Below, piece after piece: positions 18,827 to 28,585 of a DNA stretch of 64,000 nt. Under the pieces are notes generated by a model. The model saw only the letters and a list, made by a program, of their open reading frames with translations, was not told the origin of the DNA and did not search any database. Location of the stretch: assembly GCF_007748195.1 (NCBI RefSeq), contig NZ_CP037920.1, positions 3,101,501 through 3,165,500 of the forward strand, in the 5' to 3' direction. Origin of the DNA: Gimesia aquarii (lineage in GTDB: Bacteria > Planctomycetota > Planctomycetia > Planctomycetales > Planctomycetaceae). Numbering within the stretch: the stretch's first letter is position 1; every line of letters starts with the position of its first letter. The position numbers were made by a program, and so were the translations under genes.

Positions 18827-19456
18827 ATGACGACTGATATCGAAGTTCTGATTAACCAGATAAAAGAGGGGAATGAGCCGGCTTTACTGAAGTTCATGGA
18901 AATGCATCGAGATCCTCTGATGGCATTTATTAATAAAAACATGAGTGATGGGCTGAAAAGTAAAGTAGAAGCAGCAGATATTCTACAGGAAGTTTCCCTG
19001 AGTGCTGTTCAATCCTTATCCAAAATGGATTTTGAACATAAGCCACCGTTTGGCTGGCTCTGTCATCTTGCTGATCAAAAAATTATCGATAACCATCGGA
19101 AATATTTCCAGGCACAAAAACGGGCTGCTGGTCGCGAGGTCAAACAACAGTCAGCCAGTGATGGTGAGAACCAAGGGTTCATGGATTTACTGATTGCCAG
19201 TATCACCAGTCCCAGCCAGGCATTCTCGCGTGGTGCAAAGGAAATGAAATTGCTTGTGGCGCTGGAGTCGTTAGCAGAAGAGAATCGAGAGGCAATTCGT
19301 CTCAAGTATGTCGAAGGACTTCCCACAAAAGAGATCGCGACTCATTTGAACAAAACAGATGTCGCTGTTCGTGTGATGGTCAGTCGTTCGATGGCCAAAC
19401 TACAGGAGATTTTGAAGAACGAAGATGAATTCAAAAGCATGTTAAGTAACGACTGA
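18827..19456 (+). CDS. ECF-type RNA polymerase sigma factor
   Basis: Sigma-70 family factor of 209 residues with only regions 2 and 4. Region 2 runs from the N-terminus (VEAADILQEVSLSA, then PPFGWLCHLADQKIIDNHRK for the -10 recognition part); region 4 is near the C-terminus (LVALESLAEENREAIRLKY, then GLPTKEIATHLNKTDVAVRV as the helix-turn-helix). The ATG at 18827 is preferred to a TTG at 18794; GGAAG lies upstream, though a little far. No anti-sigma gene is adjacent; the divergent Ser/Thr kinase is the likely control partner. Its stop is only 3 bases from the stop of the convergent LOG gene, leaving no room for a terminator. Confidence 0.9.
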   Translation: MTTDIEVLINQIKEGNEPALLKFMEMHRDPLMAFINKNMSDGLKSKVEAADILQEVSLSAVQSLSKMDFEHKPPFGWLCHLADQKIIDNHRKYFQAQKRAAGREVKQQSASDGENQGFMDLLIASITSPSQAFSRGAKEMKLLVALESLAEENREAIRLKYVEGLPTKEIATHLNKTDVAVRVMVSRSMAKLQEILKNEDEFKSMLSND

Positions 19457-19459
19457 TGC

Positions 19460-20521
19460 TTACTCTGCTTCGTTTGCAAGTTGGGGCGACAGTTCTGTGT
19501 TGATGCGGTCGATCATTTGCCGAAGTCTTCCCAGATTCTTTCGATTGAAAATCAGGGAAATACGTGGCAAGTCAGTCAAGTGAGAATCGTCTTTTTCCAA
19601 CTCGTGTGCATCGACTTTAGAGATGATACCTGAGGCTAGTATATCTTTGAATTCATCATTCAGTTTTTCGATAAATTCATTGCTCGGTTCAACATGCAAA
19701 CGTAGCACTAAGCGACCGCTCACATAGCGCATACTGTTATAAACACTATAAAAACCGATAATCTCATCGACTGCATCTTCAAGGTTATCAGTAATATAAA
19801 AGAGGGATAAATCTTCTTCTGAAATCAGTTCCTGCTTGAGGAGATTGTTTTTGATAAATGCTTCCCAATCTTTCCAGTAAGTATCACCGGGAGTATCCAA
19901 CAGCACAATTGGCATTGGGTCGCGTTTGCCGGTTTGGACTAAGGTCAATGTTTCGAATGCTTCATCCAGTGTTCCAAACCCACCGGCACAACAGACGATT
20001 GCATGAACTTCTTTCACAAACAATAGTTTTCGTGTGAAGAAATAATTTAAGTTAACCAGCTTCTCGTCTTTGTGAATGACATAGTTGGGCTCCTGCTCGA
20101 AGGGGAGCATAATATTGACACCCATGGACATATCTGTGCCTGCACCGACATGGGCTGCTTCCATGATTCCAGGGCCTGCGCCGGTGACCGTCATCCATTT
20201 TTCTTCAGCCATTCGGCGGCCGAATTGAAGTGCCTGCTGGTAAGCGGGATCGTCAGGTAGCGTTCGTGCAGAACCAAAGACTGTCACTTTACGCTGCTTG
20301 CGATAAGGAGTGAATACCTTGAACGCGTATCTTAGCTCTTTCAGCGCACGATCAAGTATTTTGAGATCACCACGGGTTGCCTGATCCTGTTTTAATTTAT
20401 CTGCCGTCTCTTTGATGGTGGCGATGATTGACTCATGCGCATAGAGCTCCGAACTATGCTCTGTGGGCAACACGTCTGATTCGGAGACTTCAGGTCGTGT
20501 TTTTCGATACTTCCTCGACAT
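19460..20521 (-). CDS. LOG-family (TIGR00730-type) nucleotide phosphoribohydrolase-like protein
   Basis: Rossmann-fold protein related to lysine-decarboxylase-like/LOG enzymes, which cleave nucleoside 5'-monophosphates to base and ribose 5-phosphate. [15 protein letters not shown] begins the fold near residue 85, [10 protein letters not shown] forms the phosphate site, and [12 protein letters not shown] is the catalytic motif, with Ala where PGGxGTxxE usually has Pro. About 80 helical residues precede and 110 residues follow the core, making it longer (353) than simple LOG proteins. Cytokinin production should not be assumed; nucleotide salvage is the safer reading. Same strand as the STAS gene, 53 bases downstream of it. 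Confidence 0.85.
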   Translation of the reverse strand: MSRKYRKTRPEVSESDVLPTEHSSELYAHESIIATIKETADKLKQDQATRGDLKILDRALKELRYAFKVFTPYRKQRKVTVFGSARTLPDDPAYQQALQFGRRMAEEKWMTVTGAGPGIMEAAHVGAGTDMSMGVNIMLPFEQEPNYVIHKDEKLVNLNYFFTRKLLFVKEVHAIVCCAGGFGTLDEAFETLTLVQTGKRDPMPIVLLDTPGDTYWKDWEAFIKNNLLKQELISEEDLSLFYITDNLEDAVDEIIGFYSVYNSMRYVSGRLVLRLHVEPSNEFIEKLNDEFKDILASGIISKVDAHELEKDDSHLTDLPRISLIFNRKNLGRLRQMIDRINTELSPQLANEAE

Positions 20522-20574
20522 GATTCATTAATCCTTTAACATAACTGGTCGAGATGACTCTTTGTGTGATTGAT

Positions 20575-20940
20575 TTACCCCATCAGGGCGTCCAGAGCTT
20601 CATCTCTGGTTTCATAAATTGCCCAAAGAGTGTCGAGTGCGGTAATTCTCAATAGCTCGTTTGCCATTTTGCTCGCACCACATAATACAAGCTCACCACC
20701 TCTACTTCTGACGTGTTTATGGCAACGTAACAAGAGTGCCAAAAATACGGAACCAAAGTAGCTGACATCACTCAGATCAAATACCACCATCGGAATTTCA
20801 ACTTCCTGCAGAGGAGACATTACAATATCAGCTGCCTGTTCAATCAGATCCCAACTCATGGATTCGACATTACTTGCTGGAATGATGACAACTGTATTTC
20901 CATGCCATTCCAATTGAAAGTCGTCGTGGTAATTAGACAT
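20575..20940 (-). CDS. STAS-domain protein (anti-sigma antagonist-like)
   Basis: Single STAS domain of 121 residues. Strand-helix order is typical: [44 protein letters not shown], then [14 protein letters not shown]. In SpoIIAA-like antagonists the phosphorylated residue is the second Ser of a DSSG motif; here the segment reads FGSVFL, so the equivalent position is Val with a Ser just before it. Regulation by phosphorylation is therefore uncertain. The ATG at 20940 has GGAAC upstream; a start at 20955 adds five residues. It may act with kinases such as the one nearby, but no direct partner gene adjoins. Confidence 0.8.
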   Translation of the reverse strand: MSNYHDDFQLEWHGNTVVIIPASNVESMSWDLIEQAADIVMSPLQEVEIPMVVFDLSDVSYFGSVFLALLLRCHKHVRSRGGELVLCGASKMANELLRITALDTLWAIYETRDEALDALMG

Positions 20941-21062
20941 TTGGTTGTTCCGCAATGATTTAAAGCATTCTTTGCAAATAGAAATCTAGCATTCTGTTCC
21001 ATAATACTGTGAAGCAGGAAATGAGAACAGTCTTTCGGGACCTCAAAACCAAGAATTCATAC

Positions 21063-23987
21063 TTAACGGCCTGTAAACAGGCGGGAAGCTGATTGAGAGT
21101 GCTGAGATTGCCACCAATTCATCCAAATTTCGGCTTGTTCTGAATGTTTTTTTGAAGAACTCAGCTCTGCTGGTTGCTCAGAAGGAGGAACCAGCTTTTC
21201 AAGGCTGATGAGAATTTCTTTCATAACGATATGATTGCGTTCTGTCCAAGCTGATTGGATGAGCGGTTCGACAAAGCGAGTTTGGCGCGAGTTTCCCATT
21301 TCTCTAATTGCATCAGTGCGCATTGAAATGAGAGTATGATTGGAAAGCCGTACCAGTTCCTGCATACCTTGAACATTACCTAAGCGGCTCAAAGCGACAA
21401 CTGTCTGAAAACGGATTCTCTGATTTGAGTGTGTCAGTAGTGAACGTAAAGAAGGCCCAGGACCATGTTCTGGCGAGGAATTTTGAGTGCCTGTGATTGC
21501 AATTGGATTATGGCACTGACCGATTGCATTGATAGCAGTAAGTTGAACGGATTCATTCTTATCATTTAACAGCGGTAATAACCAGATTGCATATTGAGGT
21601 AATCCGTATGTTCCAAAGTATTCGCAGCCCAGAATCCGAATATCGGGCCAATTATGATTGATAGCCAGCAAGGCGAGTTGGGCAGCTTCTTCATAATTGT
21701 CTTTGGCAATCGATGACATCACAATTCGCCAGACCAGCCTATCTTGTTCTTGAGCCATTATTTTACGAAGGCGTTTTACAATGATCGGACTTAAAGACAC
21801 ATGCTGTGAATTTTGTAAAAGTTGTTGAGCTGCTTTGCGGCGATCTGAAAGATGAACGCTCGCTAGGCGATTCAAAGCAACATAGCTGGGATTTAACTGA
21901 GGCAGCAGATCGCTGTAAATTTCTTTTGGTATTTGAATCGAGGTTTCCAAAACCATTTTTTCCAGAATACTGAGTTCTTCTGCCGAAATGCTCAAAAGCT
22001 CCTGATAAGCCTGATGGTATTCTGCCGATTGACGGGGGTGATTAAGAATATCCTGGAAGTAAGATTGGATTTCTGCGATTCGGCGCTTATCTTGCTCACG
22101 AGGGTCTTGTAAGCCCTGTTTTATGAGTTGGTCCCATAAGCCCCCGGGAAGTTTTTCTGTTTGTATCAGTTCTCTGACAGCAACAATTCGTTCAGATCGG
22201 GGAGCTTCAATTGATATCGCACCGCTGGAGCCGATGCGATCGGTCAATTGTAGCACACTGTCTCTTCGAGTTTTATAGACACCTTCTTGAATTCCTTCGA
22301 GTAGTAGTGGAATGGCGAGTTCATCAGGCCAGTGTGAGATCGATTGAACAACGGCCAGTTGAACTTCTGAGCTACGATCTCTCATTAAGGAACGAAGTAA
22401 TAATGCGGCTTCAGGTGAATCAGTTTGGCCTAGTCCTTTCGCTACGGCACGGCGAACTGACGAAGATTTATCACCGATAAGTGGTGCCAGATAGTGTGCT
22501 CCCCAGGGAGTAAGGCCAATTGCGGCTGAGATGCGAGAACTTTCCTGGAGACGCTTTGACTGTTGTTTAAGAAGTTCCAATGCAGTTTCGGTTCCCAGGA
22601 TTCCCATGAATTCAATCGCTTTATTTTGAACTTTTAAGTCGGCGTCTCTGAGCTGGGACGTGAGTATTGTGATAGCGTCAGGGTGATGTACCAAAGCGAC
22701 CCAAAAACCAAAATTCCAACGCATGGTTGGGTCAGAATCCCAACGAACCTGCATCATATTTTCAGGCCAGACTGTTGTTTTGAAATCTGAATATTTCTCC
22801 AATGAATAGCCTGGATGTGAGAATTGATCCTGCTTTGCGTAATACCACAGTCCGTGAATGATACAGGCATCCAAGGCAGACCGTCGTAAAATTTTAGGAG
22901 GAAGTGTTGTGTTATCACCGATGTCAAAAGCCTGGTTCAAGGTTGGAATTTTGGCGGGGGGAACAAAACGAGCTAACCCACGGTATAATTCACCACGCAG
23001 TTCGATAGAAATGTCAGGTCTTTCTAATAACTGCGTCAATCTGTTTTTGGTCTTGAAGGGAATCGCGTCGGCTTGAGAGAGGACAAGGCACATTGCATTG
23101 ATGGCAGCATGCTTCATTGCTGGAGAAAGAGGAGGTAATTCAGGCTCTGATTTGCTTTTTCCTGTTTTTTGATTTGGGAAATTACCTTCCACTCTTCTCT
23201 CGAGATTTACAATCTTTTTGTCAGGATTATTTTGTGGTACATTGACTGCACGAGTTGGCGCATCAAATATGACTTTTTCTAAAATCGGAAGTGTCTTTAA
23301 AGCGGTTGCTGGTTCAAGAGTCCCCCAAAGGATAGCAGCGTTCCAGCCTGCTGGAGAATTCCATTCTGAAATTGCTTTTAATGCCGCGAATTTTCCTTGA
23401 GGTCGAACCGATGCCGAATCATCTGTTGAAGTTGGGGAGCTCGTTCTGGTGAAAAAATCTTGTAACATATTCACTGACCAATATTCAGGATCTACTGGTT
23501 CATTTTCACGGAGTTGATTTGGTTCTGGCTGAGAATTCTGAGTGGTTTTATTTTCTTCTTGAGACGAAAGATCTACTGTCTCCTGGGATGCGACGGGAGT
23601 CTCTTTTTTGATGGGTTCAGAGATCACTTTTTGTTTTTCTAATGGTCCAAACATCCAGCGCTGCACACCCATTGATGAAACAGGGGTATCAGAAATTTTG
23701 TCCTGTTGAGTTTTCCATTCTTTAAATGCAGACCAATGATCATTTCGGACCCATAAATCCTGAGACAAATAAGCATGGAGTCCTTCCAGTTCCTTTGGTA
23801 TTTTCTTTGTTTCTTTCTTGAGTATTGAGGCATATGTCTTTTGGACATTTCGGAGCAGATTCTTTTGACAACCTGAAAGCAGTGCGCAGCAGCTTAATAA
23901 CCCAGTCAAAATCAGACATGCATAGAGACGCTGATGTATGACTGGTCGTTCTGACAAACAGTTTCTGCTATGAAGGCCAGACTGCAT
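21063..23987 (-). CDS. Large HEAT-repeat lipoprotein
   Basis: Predicted lipoprotein of about 974 residues: signal with lipobox LLSGC following ACLILTGLLSCCA. Residues to about 200 are low-complexity (Glu, Gln, Ser-rich). From the middle to the end are many degenerate HEAT-like helical repeats, for example ATALKTLPILEKVI, SSVRRAVAKGLGQTDSPEAA, SSEVQLAVVQSISHWPDELA and NESVQLTAINAIGQC. Such solenoids are protein-binding scaffolds; no enzyme motif is seen. The ATG at 23987 places the lipobox at a normal distance; an upstream frame to 24086 adds 33 hydrophobic residues and has no ribosome-binding site. The partner and role are unknown. Confidence 0.8.
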   Translation of the reverse strand: MQSGLHSRNCLSERPVIHQRLYACLILTGLLSCCALLSGCQKNLLRNVQKTYASILKKETKKIPKELEGLHAYLSQDLWVRNDHWSAFKEWKTQQDKISDTPVSSMGVQRWMFGPLEKQKVISEPIKKETPVASQETVDLSSQEENKTTQNSQPEPNQLRENEPVDPEYWSVNMLQDFFTRTSSPTSTDDSASVRPQGKFAALKAISEWNSPAGWNAAILWGTLEPATALKTLPILEKVIFDAPTRAVNVPQNNPDKKIVNLERRVEGNFPNQKTGKSKSEPELPPLSPAMKHAAINAMCLVLSQADAIPFKTKNRLTQLLERPDISIELRGELYRGLARFVPPAKIPTLNQAFDIGDNTTLPPKILRRSALDACIIHGLWYYAKQDQFSHPGYSLEKYSDFKTTVWPENMMQVRWDSDPTMRWNFGFWVALVHHPDAITILTSQLRDADLKVQNKAIEFMGILGTETALELLKQQSKRLQESSRISAAIGLTPWGAHYLAPLIGDKSSSVRRAVAKGLGQTDSPEAALLLRSLMRDRSSEVQLAVVQSISHWPDELAIPLLLEGIQEGVYKTRRDSVLQLTDRIGSSGAISIEAPRSERIVAVRELIQTEKLPGGLWDQLIKQGLQDPREQDKRRIAEIQSYFQDILNHPRQSAEYHQAYQELLSISAEELSILEKMVLETSIQIPKEIYSDLLPQLNPSYVALNRLASVHLSDRRKAAQQLLQNSQHVSLSPIIVKRLRKIMAQEQDRLVWRIVMSSIAKDNYEEAAQLALLAINHNWPDIRILGCEYFGTYGLPQYAIWLLPLLNDKNESVQLTAINAIGQCHNPIAITGTQNSSPEHGPGPSLRSLLTHSNQRIRFQTVVALSRLGNVQGMQELVRLSNHTLISMRTDAIREMGNSRQTRFVEPLIQSAWTERNHIVMKEILISLEKLVPPSEQPAELSSSKKHSEQAEIWMNWWQSQHSQSASRLFTGR

Positions 23988-24321
23988 TTGAGGAGTAAAA
24001 GTAAAGACAGAGAAAGAAATGATAGGAGAGACAGAGAGAATGGAGGGCAGGATCCTATCAAAAATCAAAAAATGGCAGAAGAGCATTCTGGTACTGATCA
24101 GCGGTAAGAGACTGGAATACAGGGGAATCCGATCTCTGATTTCTATGCTTGCTTTTCTGTATTATGTAATTTATCCTCGCCCGGGACTCAGTTAGTGTAT
24201 GTATGTTTTATATTAAGATGAACTGGTTAACTTGAAGTCTTGTTTTTAGTCTGTCATGCTCATGTTCTATTTTACGCATATTATCAGAGGTCACATTAAA
24301 AATGACAGGAGAACATAATAG

Positions 24322-25128
24322 ATGTTGCATCAGTTGATACCAGTGACAGTGATCTTATTTGTTTTTGTTTGCATGCCGGTCGCTCAAGCGGAGGAAAATG
24401 AGCAATCCGGGAAACAGCAGGCAGCTGAACTCAATACAACCATTCCGGTCCAAATGAACTACCTGGTTTATTTACCCAAAGATTATGAGCAAAAGGAAAA
24501 GTGGCCTCTGCTACTATTTTTGCATGGAGCGGGGGAACGAGGAGCTGATCTTGATCTGGTGACCATTCATGGTCCTCCAAAGCTGGTTAAAAATGGTAAG
24601 CAGTTTCCCTTCATTGTTGTCTCCCCTCAATGCCCTAAAGAACAACTTTGGCAGCCGGTTGAATTAACGGCGTTATTGAACGAGGTCGAAAAGAAATATA
24701 ATGTCGATAAAGATCGCATCTATGTCTCAGGCTTATCTATGGGAGGTTTTGGGACCTGGGCGTTGGCTGCTTATACTCCTTACCGGTTTGCAGCGCTGGT
24801 TCCCATTTGTGGTGGTGGCGAAAAATTTTGGGTCAAAAAAGTCAAGCATGTTCCCATTTGGGTCTTTCATGGCGCCAAAGACTCGGCCGTGCCCCTTGAT
24901 CGCTCGCAAGCATTGGTCGATGTACTGAAAAAAGCAAAAGCGGATGTCACTTTCACTGTCTATCCGGAGGCTGGACACGATTCCTGGACCGAAACATATA
25001 ACAATCCGAAAGTCTATGAATGGTTGTTGCAGCAGAAACGCAAACCGGAAGCAGAGGTCAGAGCAGCAGAAAAAAAAGAAGAAGCAGAACGTAAAGCAAA
25101 AAGAGCTGCCGCAAAGAAAAAGAAATAA
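24322..25128 (+). CDS. Secreted alpha/beta hydrolase (esterase, PHB-depolymerase-like)
   Basis: Exported esterase-like enzyme, 268 residues. Signal peptide (PVTVILFVFVCMPVAQA), then the hydrolase core: LLLFLHGAGERG (oxyanion region), nucleophile elbow GLSMGGFGTW, acid in FHGAKDSAVPL and catalytic His in EAGHDSW. The last 35 residues are an Ala/Lys/Glu-rich basic tail (RKAKRAAAKKKK end), an odd addition possibly binding polyanions. AGGAGA lies 10 bases before the ATG. Similar proteins are often labelled phospholipase/carboxylesterase or dienelactone hydrolase; the substrate is not determinable. It converges on the ABC ATPase gene, 13 bases away. Confidence 0.87.
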   Translation: MLHQLIPVTVILFVFVCMPVAQAEENEQSGKQQAAELNTTIPVQMNYLVYLPKDYEQKEKWPLLLFLHGAGERGADLDLVTIHGPPKLVKNGKQFPFIVVSPQCPKEQLWQPVELTALLNEVEKKYNVDKDRIYVSGLSMGGFGTWALAAYTPYRFAALVPICGGGEKFWVKKVKHVPIWVFHGAKDSAVPLDRSQALVDVLKKAKADVTFTVYPEAGHDSWTETYNNPKVYEWLLQQKRKPEAEVRAAEKKEEAERKAKRAAAKKKK

Positions 25129-25141
25129 AACGAAGATCGAA

Positions 25142-26068
25142 CTACTGTACCAGACCCTTGGTTAATTCCATGAATGCGGTTTCAAGGTTGATTTCTTCTT
25201 CGTGGAATAAACAAAGCTTGAATCCTTCATTAATTAACAGCGTAGGGATAAAGGTGTAGTCCTGAACGTCGTTTTGGAGAGTCATCAGCATGACATTATT
25301 TTGGATGTCAATGTTGGAAACGAGCTCATGTGCTTCGAGCAGGGCTGCCGCTTTGTCGGTGTTTTCGGTGACAGCTACGTGTAATAAGATCCGTTGCCTT
25401 GCTTTTTTCATGACTTCTTCGACGTTGTCGTCGACGATCAAATTTCCTTTTTCAATCATTCCCACACGGGTGCAGACGTCTGCCAGCTCAGGGAGAATGT
25501 GACTTGAAACGATCACCGTTTTCTTTAATTCTCCCAGGCGTTTCAACAAGTTCCGAATTTCGATACGAGCACGCGGGTCAAGCCCACTGGCCGGCTCGTC
25601 GAGCAAAAGAACCTGTGGTTCATGTAACAGGACACGTGCCAGTCCAATGCGTTGGGTTTGACCACGGGAAAGCTGGTTGACCATGGCATCTCGTTTAAAG
25701 GACATGTCGACCAGTTCCAGTTTTTCTTCACAAACTTTGCGTCGCTGAGGCCCTTTAATTCGATAGGCGGATGCGAAGAACTCGAGATACTCAATCACCG
25801 TCATATCATCATAGACACCAAAGAAGTCCGGCATGAATCCAACGAGTCGTCTGATCTCTTCGGGATGTGTGTAGATCGATTTTCCACAAACGTATGCTTC
25901 ACCGTAATCAGGGCTGAGCAGTGTGGCGATCATTCGCATGGTGGTGGTTTTTCCAGAGCCGTTTGGGCCAATAAAACCAAAAACATCGCCTTCACCCAGA
26001 TTGAGATTGATATTATTCACGGCAATCAAGTCGCCGTAACGTTTTGTTAAATTACGTGTTTCAATCAC
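25142..26068 (-). CDS. ABC transporter ATP-binding protein
   Basis: Cytoplasmic ABC ATPase of 308 residues, type CcmA/GldA-like exporter subunit. Walker A is GPNGSGKTT, the signature is LSRGQTQRIGLARVLL (R in place of the usual G in LSGGQ), Walker B is VLLLDEPASGLDP, and the H-loop is SSHILPE. A C-terminal extension of about 90 residues follows, as in export-type ATPases. Its ATG overlaps the stop of the upstream gene by 4 bases, so the two are translationally coupled. No permease gene is present in this unit. Confidence 0.93.
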   Translation of the reverse strand: MIETRNLTKRYGDLIAVNNINLNLGEGDVFGFIGPNGSGKTTTMRMIATLLSPDYGEAYVCGKSIYTHPEEIRRLVGFMPDFFGVYDDMTVIEYLEFFASAYRIKGPQRRKVCEEKLELVDMSFKRDAMVNQLSRGQTQRIGLARVLLHEPQVLLLDEPASGLDPRARIEIRNLLKRLGELKKTVIVSSHILPELADVCTRVGMIEKGNLIVDDNVEEVMKKARQRILLHVAVTENTDKAAALLEAHELVSNIDIQNNVMLMTLQNDVQDYTFIPTLLINEGFKLCLFHEEEINLETAFMELTKGLVQ

Positions 26069-28395
26069 TTGTTATCGCTCCCGGCAGGTGTACCCTGCTG
26101 ATCTTGCGGCGGATTATCTTCGTCTTTCAACGAAGGTAATTCGTATTGGATTTTTGTCGATTTCGTTACAGGGATCACAACTCTGATATATGTGCTCTGA
26201 TTTGTCTGATCAAGTTCTTTGTTATCAAGTGAGGTTTGACTGAGAGGTGTATCCAGTCTGGCAAACAAAACGGCTCTTCCTAAACGTAATTGTTCGCTGA
26301 AATCCAATTGTTCTGCTGAAATATTAGAGAGTCCTGTGTAACCATATCCTCCTGACATTTCATGGAACGTAAGCATTTTGAGGATATCGTAAACATCTTT
26401 GGAAAAGGCATCATAGTCGGTCTGCTCTGTCACCACACTAGCCGTATTTTGTCCTTGTTTAGGTAATCGACGAGAGACAGAACGGGTCAAATATCCTTTT
26501 ATATTACGCGAAGTAATGTTAGGGCTGTTAATATCCCAGTTTTGATCGGGAGGGATAAAGGAGTCTTCAAGATGTTCTGGATCTACGAGCGGCAGATAAA
26601 TACGGTTACCATAGGCAAGGACCCACTCTTTGAGCGGGACAGTTAATCGGTTTGTAAATGTTCCTGAAAGTCGACTGAGACTGTTACCCGTTAGATTAGA
26701 TGAGAATAATTCTGGTTGTTTCTGCGTCCATTCCGCCAGCAGGCTTTTCGTTCCCCATTTCAGGATCGGAAGGTTCACAATCGACTTTGATTGAGGGGAA
26801 AATTCGTAAGCAGGGGCGCTCATGGTTCCTTCTGCAGAGCGATACATGCCAGCAAACGTTGTCTCTGGTAGTCCGTTCCAACAGATCTGAGTTGGGACAA
26901 GCTTACTATTTTCATCCTGCATAGGGATGCTTGACTGAACATCAATCTGATAACGACGCGTTTCAGGGCTATATAGACTTAGATAAAAGCGTCCACGAAG
27001 TTGGCCTTCAGATACATCATAGTCGACAAGATTGAGTTGTGTTGACTGCAGCGAACGACCATTATCGTTTTGGGCAGTAGCTACACCCCAGATGGCCGCG
27101 ATCAAAACCATGCTGGGGAATGTAACCCAGGTAATATGTGGCTTCTTCAAAATACGATGTACCAGAACATAATCGAGCGGACCAATGAGTAGCAGATAGA
27201 TGAGAATTAAACTCATCACCCACCAGTGCGACGATCGTTCCACCTGTGGAAAATTTTGCTGAGAATGAAAAAGCTGTGTTTCTAATTCCGAAATACCGGT
27301 TTGGGAAAGCCGTTTTCCGAGCGCGGCTTCCTGTTCATTTGCGGCGACAGGCTGCTTTTTTCGAGTCGCGAGTTTAACACAGAGATTCTCTAATCCTTCC
27401 CAGTTGACTAAAGGGCTGGTATTCAGATCCAAAGCGAGAAAGGTGACAACTCCCAGACCGAAAGGAACTCTTACCAGAATTGGTCCATTGAGCGAAGAGG
27501 CCAATACTTCTCCCGAATTGATTTCAATTTGAGAAGCAGTGGCTACACCGCGAATCCGTGAACGTACAGCAGCAAATAATTCCAGACTGCTTAACTCACG
27601 GACTTTATTTTCTCCGAGGACTTTAACGGGAACCCACTTCGAAAATTCACTTTTTTGATATTTTTCTAAGTCTTGGCCCACACAGAGAACGAGATGGCCC
27701 CCATTGGCGACCCAATTCTGTATGGCCCGGTTTTTTTTAGCACTGACAGTATAATCAGAATCAACAATGAGAGAATCGAGTGAGTCATAGCCATAGTCAG
27801 TCTCTGGTAAAAATGACTGGTTAGAAATCAGTGTCGTAAACTGGTTGAGGTTTTTATCAATTGAATCTAGTTCGGCAGGCTCGATCGGTTTAAATCCGGA
27901 AGTTTCACCGATGAGAGCCCAGAGTTCGACCGATTGTTTTAAACCGACTCCGGTAAATTGATTCTGAGATGATTGCGGTGAGTAGGAGGCCTCATACAAT
28001 ATTGATTGAGTACCTACATCGCGCAGGCGAATTTTTAATGGACTATCAATTAGTCCCGTTTTAAATTGCGAATAGAGTTGATAGGTTCCGGGTTCGGGAA
28101 ATCGGTAGACGTCCGATGGTATCTCAGTGGAATTTCCATCAGGAGAGAGGGACACCACAGATAACTGTAATTCAATCGGGGCAGTTGTCGTTAGCTCAAC
28201 TGTAACGGGAACCCATCGTCCAATTTTGTAAAGCCCGTCAAAGCCGACCTGAATTTGCTTAACTTCGCAAGAGCTTTCATCAACACCTTCAGCAAAGACG
28301 TGCTGGTTCACATGGAGCAGAAGCAAAAGCAATGAAAAGATCGTATTGAATTGAGAAAAGAGAGATGATTTCATGTGTTCATTCTGTGATTCCAT
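26065..28395 (-). CDS. Membrane-anchored extracytoplasmic protein coupled to the ABC ATPase
   Basis: 776 residues. A signal sequence (FNTIFSLLLLLLHVN) leads into a beta-rich region with VGFDGLYKIGRWVPVTVEL, then a Rossmann-like region with SLIVDSDYTVSAKKN and WVANGGHLVLCVGQ that resembles class-I glutamine-amidotransferase-like or GldG-like domains without evident catalytic Cys. Two transmembrane helices near residues 395-440 (WWVMSLILIYLLLIGPLDYVL, then VTFPSMVLIAAIWGV) precede a second long soluble domain. An alternative start is the ATG at 28374. The overlap with the ATPase gene suggests a joint function, perhaps export or envelope assembly. No named family is recognised with certainty. 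Confidence 0.75.
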   Translation of the reverse strand: MESQNEHMKSSLFSQFNTIFSLLLLLLHVNQHVFAEGVDESSCEVKQIQVGFDGLYKIGRWVPVTVELTTTAPIELQLSVVSLSPDGNSTEIPSDVYRFPEPGTYQLYSQFKTGLIDSPLKIRLRDVGTQSILYEASYSPQSSQNQFTGVGLKQSVELWALIGETSGFKPIEPAELDSIDKNLNQFTTLISNQSFLPETDYGYDSLDSLIVDSDYTVSAKKNRAIQNWVANGGHLVLCVGQDLEKYQKSEFSKWVPVKVLGENKVRELSSLELFAAVRSRIRGVATASQIEINSGEVLASSLNGPILVRVPFGLGVVTFLALDLNTSPLVNWEGLENLCVKLATRKKQPVAANEQEAALGKRLSQTGISELETQLFHSQQNFPQVERSSHWWVMSLILIYLLLIGPLDYVLVHRILKKPHITWVTFPSMVLIAAIWGVATAQNDNGRSLQSTQLNLVDYDVSEGQLRGRFYLSLYSPETRRYQIDVQSSIPMQDENSKLVPTQICWNGLPETTFAGMYRSAEGTMSAPAYEFSPQSKSIVNLPILKWGTKSLLAEWTQKQPELFSSNLTGNSLSRLSGTFTNRLTVPLKEWVLAYGNRIYLPLVDPEHLEDSFIPPDQNWDINSPNITSRNIKGYLTRSVSRRLPKQGQNTASVVTEQTDYDAFSKDVYDILKMLTFHEMSGGYGYTGLSNISAEQLDFSEQLRLGRAVLFARLDTPLSQTSLDNKELDQTNQSTYIRVVIPVTKSTKIQYELPSLKDEDNPPQDQQGTPAGSDNK

Positions 28396-28508
28396 TGATT
28401 CAAATGTTCAATTTGGAATCAGTGTTAGTAATGACGAATCGCTTCTCGTTCGAGATTGCCACGAATTGAAGCGCATAAATAAAAATAGGTATAAAATGGT
28501 ATTATGTC

Positions 28509-28529
28509 TTGAGCCGAGACGAGGCTCAA
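28509..28529. other. Stem-loop between esterase and membrane-protein genes
   Basis: TTGAGCC (28509-28515) pairs with GGCTCAA (28523-28529) across a 7-base loop. No U-tract follows on either strand, so it is not a normal intrinsic terminator. It sits past the stop of the minus-strand esterase gene at 28586 and before the next minus-strand gene; it may protect an mRNA end. Confidence 0.4.
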
Positions 28530-28585
28530 TGGATTGTCATTACAAATAAAGAGTTTCCATGGATTAACCTGTTCTTAATTCCGTT

